Part shown: positions 16,033-24,613 of the stretch, piece after piece
How positions within the stretch are numbered: the first letter of the stretch is position 1
Layout of the letters: each line of letters opens with the position of its first letter
From: Glaciecola sp. UBA983
GTDB lineage: Bacteria; Pseudomonadota; Gammaproteobacteria; Enterobacterales; Alteromonadaceae
NCBI GenBank assembly: GCA_002292215.1
Contig: DBBN01000042.1
Location: 66,647 to 96,410 of the forward strand
Direction: 5' to 3'
DNA: 29,764 nucleotides
Position numbers and translations under genes: made by a program
The notes under the pieces: generated by a model
What the model was told of the DNA's origin: nothing
The model's database searches: none
What the model saw: only the letters and a program-made list of their open reading frames with translations

Positions 16033-18159
16033 TCATTTTTCGGCCTGCTCTGAAGAAACCCATACTGTCGAAAATTTAGCGATGCTAGCATCACTTACAG
16101 TAAAGTTTTCTAGTGACGATAGTGCTACGCCTGCCAATATAGATTGCGGAAAAACAAGCGCCGTCATTACGCTTTCGCCTTCATTGATGAAAATTTCAAT
16201 TGAGGAATTATCTACAATAATATCGACGGTATCTTTGCTGCCTTGCGAATGAAATGGAGCATATTGAATCCCTGCAAAACCCTCATGAAAGGATACGTCG
16301 CCTGATTTAGTGCGGTCGAGAGTAAGAGATGTGTTGACGGTATCAAGTGAGATTATCACTTTATCGCCAGCCAGATTGAACAGTTCAATCTCAATTATTT
16401 GCTGCTCTATATCGCTCAAAGCGAAATTCACTCTGAACGAATTATCAGATACGGAAGGAGAACTAAGTAGATACTTATTTTGACCCATAAACGGACCTAG
16501 TTCATCAATCACTTGCTCAGCAGCACTCACTTCTTTTACGGGTGACGACACTAACCTTACTCCTTCACTCGTGGTTTTCAGTGACAAGGTCCGAGGTATC
16601 GTCATTGCACTGCGAAACGACTTAGTAGGTACTTGATTAGCGTATTGCCAATTACTCATCCAGCCCATTAGAATCGAACGACCGTCGGTTTTGGGCATAT
16701 CAGAAAACGTTACTCCAGCATAATTATCCGTTCCAGTGTCAAGCCAAACTGCTGGTTCAATCCGGTTTGTTGCAAGCTCATCAGAAAAAACAATTTGATC
16801 AATATAGGTGTGTCCCCAACTGCCACTTTCTGAGTCGATTATTTTTATACTAGCTGTTTTCCCGATGTACTCATTGACATCCCATCCAGCAAATCTGAAT
16901 TGTTCACTGTTTATTCCTGTCGCAGAGCGCACCACAACATTATCTATGATGAGTTGCATGCCAACTTTGTTGAGGTGCTGTCCACCACCAATGTAAAAAT
17001 TGATAAACCCTTTGCTGATAATAAATGATTCAGATAACAGAGAACCTACGGCTGAATCACCGTCGCTAAAACTATTGATTAAATGATCGCCTAAATATCC
17101 GCTTAAGGGCGTCTGGTTAAGATGATGGCCTTGCGTTGGTGCGGCCGCAAAAGCTTCACCTGTTGATTGCCACTTTTCTAGACCATTTTCAAAATCATCA
17201 AACACCTCTCCTTCAGGAAAAAACGCTGGTATTTGTTTCAGCGCTTGCTCAAATGTTGGATCCAGCACGAATTTGCTGCCATCAAAGTCACCAATGAAAT
17301 ACTGTGTTGCTGAGCCGCCGTTAGGACCACCAGAACCAATACTAACGATTAAAACGTCCTTACGATTTCCGCTTTCATCTACCTGCAACGAAATTAGATC
17401 AGGACACTCCCAAACACCAGAGTGATTACCCCAGCCTTCACCAAAGTAGCTCTCAAACTTCCAATTGATTAGATTGTCAGATGAATAAAACCCAATCTGC
17501 TGGCCCTCGGCCAAGACCATAACCCATTTGTTCGCTGTGCTGTTCCAGCTCACTTTGGGGTCTCTAAAATCACGTATACCAGGGTTAAGCATTACGGGGT
17601 TATTGGCATATTTCTTCCAAGTACGACCGTTATCCAAACTGTAGGCCAGCCCTTGAGTTTGAAAATCTATCGCTCCCGTTTTTTCAGCCTTGGCATCATG
17701 ATAAGTAAAAATAGCGACCATTGCCGGATTCTCAAGAGATCCTAGACCGGAGGTGTTGTTCCAGTCGATAACTGCACTACCTGAGAAAATAGTGCCAAAT
17801 TCATCGGGATATAATGCAATGGGTAATTCTTCCCAATTAACTAAGTCCTTGCTTACCGCATGTCCCCAGTGCATTGGACCCCACACTGTCGACTCAGGGT
17901 GATATTGATAAAATAGATGATATTCACCTCGATAATAAACCATACCATTTGGGTCATTCATCCAGTAATTTTGCGGACTAAAGTGAATTTGTGGCCGATA
18001 CTGTTCGTGATATTCACTTGCATCCCACACACTTTGTGACACCGCGTTTTGGTTAACTGATTTTGTATCTAAACTCTTTTGAATCATTGAATTACATCCC
18101 GCTAGTAAAGTAATAGCTAAGAAGCCTGTAGTAAGTATTTTATTATTTGAAATTGACAT
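16033..18159 (-). CDS. GH32 fructan hydrolase lipoprotein (levanase/inulinase type)
   Basis: This exported lipoprotein has 708 residues, with lipobox LLAGC and Cys22. The GH32 triad is complete: WMNDPNG (Asp69 nucleophile), FRDP (Asp200) and WECPDL (Glu251 acid/base), with FSGSAV also normal. An extra domain (about 318-460: FDDFENGLEKW ... GWDVNEYIGKTASIKIID) is inserted in the propeller before its last blade, as in many Bacteroidota GH32 enzymes; propeller sequence resumes at WLDTGTDNYAG. A C-terminal beta-sandwich completes the protein. It should release fructose or short fructans from levan, inulin or sucrose at the cell surface or in the periplasm; exo- or endo-action is not decided. It begins 19 bases after the MFS stop, so the two are probably one operon under the operator at 19530. 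Confidence 0.95.
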   Translation of the reverse strand: MSISNNKILTTGFLAITLLAGCNSMIQKSLDTKSVNQNAVSQSVWDASEYHEQYRPQIHFSPQNYWMNDPNGMVYYRGEYHLFYQYHPESTVWGPMHWGHAVSKDLVNWEELPIALYPDEFGTIFSGSAVIDWNNTSGLGSLENPAMVAIFTYHDAKAEKTGAIDFQTQGLAYSLDNGRTWKKYANNPVMLNPGIRDFRDPKVSWNSTANKWVMVLAEGQQIGFYSSDNLINWKFESYFGEGWGNHSGVWECPDLISLQVDESGNRKDVLIVSIGSGGPNGGSATQYFIGDFDGSKFVLDPTFEQALKQIPAFFPEGEVFDDFENGLEKWQSTGEAFAAAPTQGHHLNQTPLSGYLGDHLINSFSDGDSAVGSLLSESFIISKGFINFYIGGGQHLNKVGMQLIIDNVVVRSATGINSEQFRFAGWDVNEYIGKTASIKIIDSESGSWGHTYIDQIVFSDELATNRIEPAVWLDTGTDNYAGVTFSDMPKTDGRSILMGWMSNWQYANQVPTKSFRSAMTIPRTLSLKTTSEGVRLVSSPVKEVSAAEQVIDELGPFMGQNKYLLSSPSVSDNSFRVNFALSDIEQQIIEIELFNLAGDKVIISLDTVNTSLTLDRTKSGDVSFHEGFAGIQYAPFHSQGSKDTVDIIVDNSSIEIFINEGESVMTALVFPQSILAGVALSSLENFTVSDASIAKFSTVWVSSEQAEK

Positions 18160-18178
18160 TATTTCGTCTCGTGTATTG

Positions 18179-19483
18179 TTAGTATTTAGTTGCCAGCTGT
18201 TCTAATGTTTTACCTTTTGTTTCAGGCATTAAAAAGATTACAAACAGAAGTTGTAAAAACATCATAAACGCAAAGAAGGTAAACACTGCTCCTGGCGTAT
18301 ATTGCTGCAGAAAAAATGGCATAAATAAGGTAATTAGTGCGGCGAATACCCAGTGAGTCCCAGACCCTAAAGATTGACCTTTTGAGCGCACACTGTTGGG
18401 GAATATCTCGGCAATAAATACCCAAATAACCGCACCTTGCCCAATCGCATGAGAGGCAATAAACATAAAGACAAAGAATACCACTACCATCCCTCCTTGA
18501 TCTGTATTGAATGCCCACGCAACCACAGCCAAAGAAACGATGTAACCCAATGAGCCTAAATACATCAAGGTTTTACGTCCCGCTTTATCAATGAGGTATA
18601 TGCCGATCATGGTAAATACTAAATTAATGACACCTATCCCCGCTGATGACAAAAGCGAAGAACTGGCATCTAATCCGGCTAGTTCAAACACTCGAGGTGC
18701 ATAATAAATGATGAAGTTTATTCCTGATAACTGGTTAAATGCCGCCAGTAAAAAGGCTAAGGTAATTGGGAAGTTAAAAGTACCAGAGAACAGTTTATCA
18801 GTTTTGTGTTGACCAGCTTCGGCCTGAACAGCGGCGACAATCGCCTCTGCATCTTTTTCTCCAAGGTCTAACAGTATTTCTTTTGCTTTTTCAGCTTTAT
18901 TGCCATGCAACACTAGCCAGCGAGGGCTCTCTGGTGCTTTAAGTATAAAGAGCAAGTAAATAAATGCAGGGACAGCTTCGACTCCCAACATAAGTCGCCA
19001 ATCAAAGCTGGAAGTACCGGCAATAAGATAATTTGATAAAAACGCAATCAAAATTCCAAATACAATCTGAAATTGATAAATAGCGACTAATCGACCGCGA
19101 TGTTTTGCCGGTGCAATTTCGGAAATATAAGCAGGCACCACTATCGATGAAATCCCTACACCCAAACCTCCGATGAAACGCAAAATAGCGAAGGTATAAG
19201 GGTCTTGAGCGATCGCCGAACCAATTGCAGATACTAAATATAATATTCCTATCAAGACCAAAGTAGGTTTACGACCAAATTTATCACAAGGATAGTTTCC
19301 TGCTAAAGCACCAATTACAGTACCCCACAGTGCTGATGACATAACAAACATGCCATGCATCAGCGGGCTTGTTTGCCAAAGCGTCTGAATTGGCTTGTCT
19401 GCCCCCGAAATAACAGCAGTATCAAAGCCAAATAAAAATCCGGCTACGGCTACTGTGATTGACCAAAATGCGATTTTATTCAT
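18179..19483 (-). CDS. Sugar-porter family MFS transporter, probable fructose uptake
   Basis: This twelve-helix inner-membrane symporter (434 residues) belongs to the sugar porter family (XylE/GLUT-like). Signatures are FLFGFDTAVISGA in helix 1, DKFGRK and DKAGRK after helices 2 and 8, PESPRWLV between helices 6 and 7, FNQLSGINFIIYY in helix 7, and PETKGKTLEQL at the C terminus. I chose the ATG at 19483, preceded by AGAG at 8 bases, over an ORF start 18 codons upstream that adds a non-family stretch. It lies directly ahead of the GH32 gene and behind an exact operator and a good promoter. Fructose released by GH32 is the natural cargo. Specificity within the family cannot be read directly. 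Confidence 0.92.
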   Translation of the reverse strand: MNKIAFWSITVAVAGFLFGFDTAVISGADKPIQTLWQTSPLMHGMFVMSSALWGTVIGALAGNYPCDKFGRKPTLVLIGILYLVSAIGSAIAQDPYTFAILRFIGGLGVGISSIVVPAYISEIAPAKHRGRLVAIYQFQIVFGILIAFLSNYLIAGTSSFDWRLMLGVEAVPAFIYLLFILKAPESPRWLVLHGNKAEKAKEILLDLGEKDAEAIVAAVQAEAGQHKTDKLFSGTFNFPITLAFLLAAFNQLSGINFIIYYAPRVFELAGLDASSSLLSSAGIGVINLVFTMIGIYLIDKAGRKTLMYLGSLGYIVSLAVVAWAFNTDQGGMVVVFFVFMFIASHAIGQGAVIWVFIAEIFPNSVRSKGQSLGSGTHWVFAALITLFMPFFLQQYTPGAVFTFFAFMMFLQLLFVIFLMPETKGKTLEQLATKY

Positions 19484-19529
19484 ATAAATCTCTATTTCAA
19501 AATTAGCAAGCGCAACTAACTTGCACAAA

Positions 19530-19547
19530 TTAAACAACGTTGTCTTT
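19530..19547. promoter_or_regulatory. LacI-type operator, copy 2 (MFS-GH32 unit)
   Basis: TTAAACAACGTTGTCTTT is the exact reverse complement of copy 1. It lies 47-64 bases before the MFS start and overlaps the promoter at its -10 side, so a bound repressor would block initiation. Confidence 0.88.
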
Positions 19548-19575
19548 TTATACCTTATGATTTAATTATATTCAA
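19547..19575 (-). promoter_or_regulatory. Promoter of the MFS-GH32 operon
   Basis: Reading the minus strand, TTGAAT (19575-19570), a 17-base spacer and TATAAA (19552-19547). The operator begins within the last base of the -10 box. Confidence 0.75.
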
Positions 19576-19626
19576 CATATTTCAACATTTAAGTCGAATA
19601 AAGTTAACATTCATCCGTTTACCTGC

Positions 19627-22600
19627 TCATTCTTTGTAGGTAATCATCATATGTTTGTTTGCTGGAACATTCTTAAGTTGCTGTTTTTGTCCATCAGGCC
19701 AAATAACAGTCAGTTTATCAACAATACTATTTAACCCTAGCCCAAAATGCGCAACTAGAGGGTCATTAGACAGATAGTTTGAGCCCAATCTGATTTCACG
19801 CAATTGTTGCATTTGTCCAGTTTGCACAATAATCTTAGCCCCTACTCCATCAGGATTGCCTAGTTTACCCACTAACTTTACGGATAAGTAGCCACTGCCT
19901 GATAAGTTATTATTACTGTACAAAGTTGGTCCAGCCCCATTGTTGGCGATAATGATATCTACATCTCCATCATTGTCGAAATCCAGACAGCTAATTCCTC
20001 TACCCTGACCAGTGTGGGTAATTCCCCAATCAAGCGACTTCTCACTAAAGGTCCCATCTTGATTGTTGATAAATAGGCGGCTGGGATCCTCATAAAATTG
20101 CCCTACCTGCGACTCTTCAGCAATCTGCCCAGTGCGCATGCCATTGGTATGAAAAATGTCTAACCAGCCGTCATTATTAAAGTCGGCAAAACAAGCTCCC
20201 CAGCCCCAATAACCTTGTCGAACACCAGCCCTATCGGTGGCATCCGAGAAATTACCTTGACCATCGTTATTATAAAGACGGTTTCCAGTTGTTCCGCCTT
20301 TATAGGCCTTTTGCTCAATGGGATTCCAAATAGAGCTTACAAACCAATCTAAGTCACCATCGTTATCGTAGTCCCCAAGGGCCGAGCCCATCCCATTTTC
20401 ATCATTTATGATTGGACTTGTTGCATCAACAAATTTCTTGTCCTCATTAAGCAAGACTTGCGTCGTTAAATAATCTGCTGCTATGAGTAAATCCAGATCA
20501 TTATCATTATCGATATCACTAAAAACAGGTACGAAATTTACATCTAAATCAGGATAAAGTGGTGATATTCTAGTTTGAGGTAGCAATGCACTAACGTCTT
20601 CAAACATGCCTTTTGCGCTGTTATTCCAAAGATACCCCTGACGCACAGTGGTTGTTACATCTCCCCAATGTGCAGCAAACAGATCCAAATCACCATCACC
20701 GTCATAATCACCAGCGGATAAGGAATGAGTGAATCGCTCAAAGCTTATGCCTGCCTTGTTAAACGAGGGACGCATAACACCACTTGGAAATTGAGTAAAG
20801 AGTCTGAAATATCCTTGATTAATGTCATCCTCTACCAGTAATAAATCTTTATCACCATCTTGGTCATAGTCCATAAACAATGCGCCCAATTGCCTACCGC
20901 TGAAATTGCCTAGTATTTTGGTGGTAACATCAACAAAGCCTCCTTTCTTGTTATTCACAAAAAGTTTACCTGGTTGCATAGAATGGCTAATAAATAAATC
21001 CTCCCAGCCGTCTGCATTAAAATCATCTACGGCAACGCCCCCCCCCATTAAATGGTATTCATCTGAAAAAGTAGGGGCCGCTAATTTATAATCCAAACCA
21101 CTTTGCTGAGTGACATCGCTAAACCAGCTAGCTCGCGGGTCTGTTTTTGGTAAATCACTGAGGGGACTTAATGCTTTAAATGCAGCGGGTGTGTAGGTAT
21201 CAGCTTGCTCAGAAAAGTTGGCAAAAACGCCCTGTAGCAAGTTTCCATCGGGTCCCTTGTCGTCGTTACTGGGTAACCATTTCTTTATACAGCTTGGGGT
21301 TTGTATACAAGGATCGGTGAGCGTAAATAAAAAGGCTTCCAGCAATAGAGCATCTTGTTCTGGCGTTGATGTATTCACGAGTTTTTTTGCATCAGGCGTG
21401 GCTAAAAAGGTTTGCAGTACCTCTGCGTTTATTGCCTTAGCACGATCGGGGCGTGCTGCAATATGACTAAATTGGGATAAGTGCTCGAGTCCAAAATTAT
21501 AATTTGCTAACGACGTTGATGGGTTAAAGTGATGTTTAATAACTTGCTTAAGATCCGCAAATGCACCGGCATGACTCCAAGGACCCGTTACCTGAACATT
21601 TAGCAACATGGGAGTGCGAAACTTGTATTTGTCGGTAATGATCGAAGTATTTAAGAGTCGGCCATGGTCGGTACCGCTAGAGTCTTTACCGCGCCCAATT
21701 TGCGGTGCTGCGATAGTATAGAACTTCTCATCACTGAAACCAGGGCCTGAATGGCAAGAATTACAAGCTAGCCCCCCTTGTTTTGGAGTACTAAAAAATA
21801 ACAAGGCACCTTTTTTAGCTTGTTCTGAAATGGCCTTTTTATTACCGGCTACATAGTCAAACCAAGGGTTAGTCGTCAGCACCAGTGACTTTTGATAGTG
21901 AGACAAGGCCTTAGTTACCCTATCAATGGTGATCACAGTTTCAACATTTTTCTGAGTATCCTCAAATGCGTTTTGAAACAAAGGCAACCATGGAGAGCTT
22001 TTGCTTATTTCGTCTGCTTTTAGCAGATTATTTAACACCAACCGTCGTTTTTGACTATTGCTGTCAAGTTTATTAGGACCATGACCAAACATCTCATGGA
22101 TTGCAATAATTGGAAATCTGGCTTGTGCCTGAATAAAGTCATTACCCGCATTCAAATCAGGCAAGTTCTTTACACTATCAGGGGTGCGCAAACGGATAGT
22201 CTTATTCTTGTTGTTTTGCCCTTCGCTGAGCTCTTCGTTTATCACTTCTACACGGCCATCCCAAAATGCCGCTTGTTTCAATAAGTGAAGATTAAAGATA
22301 GATGATGCATTTCGTGGCGCATTAGGACCACCATCAGCGCGGGGATCGACAAGTCGGTTGCCATCATGTACTCGTCCTGGTCCCAGTATGGATGGATCCA
22401 ATGCATTGACACCAACGGATAATGACAGTCCATCACCACCACCGAGCATGGGATGATGACATGACACACAGGCGACATCATTGTTCATACTTAAAGATTT
22501 GCTGAAAAAAAGTTGTTGACCTAGTTGCCATAGAGCACCATTTGTCAATGTATCTGTGTTTAAGTGACTGAGTTGCTTTTGCAGTTCAAGTTCTTTAATG

Positions 22601-22779
22601 CGGACACTTAGTAGCTTATCTAGCTCTGGTTCGCTAAGCTCACTGGTGTCAAAACCTGATGCTTTTATTAGAATGTCTTCACTAGCCTGAACCACATTTA
22701 AAGTGCAAAACACACAGAAAACACAGTAAATAAGAAAGCGATGGCATTTGTTAATAGTCTGAAATTGATAACTTAACAT
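19627..22779 (-). CDS. Di-heme cytochrome-peroxidase/FG-GAP propeller/UnbV fusion protein
   Basis: This exported protein of 1050 residues has three parts. A signal peptide (about 1-32, ending VQA) leads to a MauG/cytochrome-c-peroxidase-like domain (about 80-500) with two c-heme sites, CVSCHHP (Cys104-His108) and CNSCHSGPGFSD (Cys339-His343). Then come seven FG-GAP/VCBS calcium motifs (DDFNADGWEDL, DYDQDGDKDL, DYDGDGDLDL, DIDNDNDLDL, DYDNDGDLDW, DFNNDGWLDI, DFDNDGDVDI) between about 585 and 942, enough for one seven-bladed propeller. A C-terminal ASPIC/UnbV domain (about 965-1045, IWPDGQ) ends it. FG-GAP plus UnbV proteins (CRTAC1-like) are often seen near SusCD pairs; the heme part is the odd addition. 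It lies 67 bases after susD with a hairpin between, probably in the same transcript. Its redox substrate is unknown. Confidence 0.88.
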   Translation of the reverse strand: MLSYQFQTINKCHRFLIYCVFCVFCTLNVVQASEDILIKASGFDTSELSEPELDKLLSVRIKELELQKQLSHLNTDTLTNGALWQLGQQLFFSKSLSMNNDVACVSCHHPMLGGGDGLSLSVGVNALDPSILGPGRVHDGNRLVDPRADGGPNAPRNASSIFNLHLLKQAAFWDGRVEVINEELSEGQNNKNKTIRLRTPDSVKNLPDLNAGNDFIQAQARFPIIAIHEMFGHGPNKLDSNSQKRRLVLNNLLKADEISKSSPWLPLFQNAFEDTQKNVETVITIDRVTKALSHYQKSLVLTTNPWFDYVAGNKKAISEQAKKGALLFFSTPKQGGLACNSCHSGPGFSDEKFYTIAAPQIGRGKDSSGTDHGRLLNTSIITDKYKFRTPMLLNVQVTGPWSHAGAFADLKQVIKHHFNPSTSLANYNFGLEHLSQFSHIAARPDRAKAINAEVLQTFLATPDAKKLVNTSTPEQDALLLEAFLFTLTDPCIQTPSCIKKWLPSNDDKGPDGNLLQGVFANFSEQADTYTPAAFKALSPLSDLPKTDPRASWFSDVTQQSGLDYKLAAPTFSDEYHLMGGGVAVDDFNADGWEDLFISHSMQPGKLFVNNKKGGFVDVTTKILGNFSGRQLGALFMDYDQDGDKDLLLVEDDINQGYFRLFTQFPSGVMRPSFNKAGISFERFTHSLSAGDYDGDGDLDLFAAHWGDVTTTVRQGYLWNNSAKGMFEDVSALLPQTRISPLYPDLDVNFVPVFSDIDNDNDLDLLIAADYLTTQVLLNEDKKFVDATSPIINDENGMGSALGDYDNDGDLDWFVSSIWNPIEQKAYKGGTTGNRLYNNDGQGNFSDATDRAGVRQGYWGWGACFADFNNDGWLDIFHTNGMRTGQIAEESQVGQFYEDPSRLFINNQDGTFSEKSLDWGITHTGQGRGISCLDFDNDGDVDIIIANNGAGPTLYSNNNLSGSGYLSVKLVGKLGNPDGVGAKIIVQTGQMQQLREIRLGSNYLSNDPLVAHFGLGLNSIVDKLTVIWPDGQKQQLKNVPANKHMMITYKE

Positions 22780-22796
22780 ATTAATTTAATCGTAAG

Positions 22797-22827
22797 AGCA
22801 GGTCTGTCAAAATAAGACAGACCTGCT
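22797..22827. promoter_or_regulatory. Perfect hairpin between susD and the cytochrome fusion gene
   Basis: AGCAGGTCTGTC (22797-22808) pairs with GACAGACCTGCT (22816-22827) around a 7-base loop. On the minus strand no T-run follows, so it is a poor intrinsic terminator. A stability or attenuation element that sets the expression of susCD above the downstream gene is more likely. Confidence 0.7.
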
Positions 22828-22846
22828 AAATTACATTTAATCGAGC

Positions 22847-24559
22847 TTAATAACCGGGATTTTGTACATAGATCCCACCACTTAAGTTGATTTGTTGGTT
22901 AGGTATAGGTAAATACTCGTGTTTACCTTTCGTAAATGCTGCTGCTTCAAGATATGGCTTTCTGATGAGTTCAATCTCAAAATAAGCATCTAATGTTTCT
23001 TTTGTTACTCCCCAGCGCACTAAATCGAAGAAACGATGCCCCTCTAAACCCAGCTCTAAACGACGTTCCCAACGTAACGCATTAAAAGCTTCTTCTTTAC
23101 TAGCAAAACTACTGTAGGTATTGATGTTATAGATACTGGCATCATTTAACATACCTGTGCTATTAGCAGCTCGGGTGCGTAGACTATTGATAATTGGTAA
23201 TGCTTCCTCATAACGGTCTAATTGAATTAACGCTTCTGCTTTCCACAACAATACTTCAGCATAACGAACCAAAACAGTGTTCATTGACCAAATTGGGAAT
23301 GGACCATTTTCACCACGGCAATCGCAATCAGGATGTTCCAATTCTTTCATGCTAGTAAAATTTCCATAGATGCCCGGTGCGCGTGACCAAGAATCACCAC
23401 CATGAATTAATGTAGGATCATATTTAAAGGGTTTACCTTCCATTGCAACAGTATGGTCCAAACGTGGATCAACATTATCAGACAACATATCGTAATTAGC
23501 ATCATTATAATTTACAAATAATGGTAGTCCATTGTTGTTAGTTTTAAAGGCGTTGACGAAATTATCTGTAGGAACATGAAATCCGCAGCAGCCGAACCCA
23601 CCAGCCTGAGGTGCATTCAACGCAGTTGGCCATGAACCACGACCATCAGGTGAGCCGTCATCTAATGAACGCTGTATAGCGAAGACTGATTCTTTGCTAT
23701 TATCAAAGGCTGCCTGAAAGTTGTTTCCATAGTCATCAAGCAAACCGTAAATACCGGAAGCTTCAATTTCACTCACCAACGTAACAACTTCATTCAGTTT
23801 ATCACTATCAATAGACACGACCTCGTGCTTGTCATTTTGCACATACGCTTGATTCAACAATGTTTTTGCTAGGTAAGCTTTGGCAGAAAGGGCTGAAGCA
23901 CGGCCTACATCTTGCTGCACATCAGGTAAATTTTGTGAGGCAAAGCGGAAATCTTCAGCAATTTTATTCCATAATTGTTGATCAGTGAGATCACGGTTAG
24001 TGGTCGCTAATATTTCTTCTTGTGTCATATTTTCATCAATCCATGGAATATGCTTATGATGAATTTTCAAGTCAAAATAAAAAATAGAGCGTATAAAACG
24101 TAGTTCTGCCTGCTTCTCTTTTGCATTAGGAATACTTGCAGCATCGGCATTAGCAATAACTTGTAATCCGGCATTAGCTCGAGATATACCAGTATAATTC
24201 CGTGTCCATTTTTTATTGTTAAGATCAATTAGGTCAGGTGGAAAAGATTCCATATCTGGCACTAAAGGCGCAAACATTGATAGAGCATGATAGGCAAAGA
24301 TATCACTTGGCCCATTACCCCCTTTATGTGCATCTCCTGCACGTAAATTACCAGTTGGCCACAAAAACATAGGCGATGTGTAATGATCATTGCCTAAATA
24401 AGAATAGGCTGCAATGACCAAACCATCTATATTCTCAGCACTGGTGACCTGCGCTTGGGTTAATACGGCTTTGGGTGGAACATCAAGGTCGCCGCTGCCG
24501 CAAGATATAACGGACATAGCTATTAAACTACTTGCAAATAATTGATACATTTTTTTCAT
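22847..24559 (-). CDS. susD: SusD/RagB-family surface glycan-binding lipoprotein
   Basis: This outer-membrane lipoprotein of 570 residues is the substrate-binding partner of SusC. The lipobox SVISC (Cys20 from the chosen start) is followed by the usual N-terminal LDVPPKAVLT and an Ala-Tyr-Ser-Tyr-Leu helix. The C-terminal part has the SusD signature NTVLVRYAEVLLWKAEALIQL, then LRWERRLELGLEGHRFFDLVRWG and the closing LPIPNQQINLS. I chose the start at 24559 because AGAG lies at a good distance. ATG 24580 has its purine run too close, and GTG 24613 abuts the susC stop. SusD is typical of Bacteroidota. Here it follows susC by 54 bases within a LacI-controlled fructan locus. GGFGCCGFH holds adjacent cysteines. 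Confidence 0.94.
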   Translation of the reverse strand: MKKMYQLFASSLIAMSVISCGSGDLDVPPKAVLTQAQVTSAENIDGLVIAAYSYLGNDHYTSPMFLWPTGNLRAGDAHKGGNGPSDIFAYHALSMFAPLVPDMESFPPDLIDLNNKKWTRNYTGISRANAGLQVIANADAASIPNAKEKQAELRFIRSIFYFDLKIHHKHIPWIDENMTQEEILATTNRDLTDQQLWNKIAEDFRFASQNLPDVQQDVGRASALSAKAYLAKTLLNQAYVQNDKHEVVSIDSDKLNEVVTLVSEIEASGIYGLLDDYGNNFQAAFDNSKESVFAIQRSLDDGSPDGRGSWPTALNAPQAGGFGCCGFHVPTDNFVNAFKTNNNGLPLFVNYNDANYDMLSDNVDPRLDHTVAMEGKPFKYDPTLIHGGDSWSRAPGIYGNFTSMKELEHPDCDCRGENGPFPIWSMNTVLVRYAEVLLWKAEALIQLDRYEEALPIINSLRTRAANSTGMLNDASIYNINTYSSFASKEEAFNALRWERRLELGLEGHRFFDLVRWGVTKETLDAYFEIELIRKPYLEAAAFTKGKHEYLPIPNQQINLSGGIYVQNPGY

Positions 24560-24613
24560 AATTTTTCTCTGATTTTTCATCTTTAATCTGTCTATACTAT
24601 GGAATAAATACAC

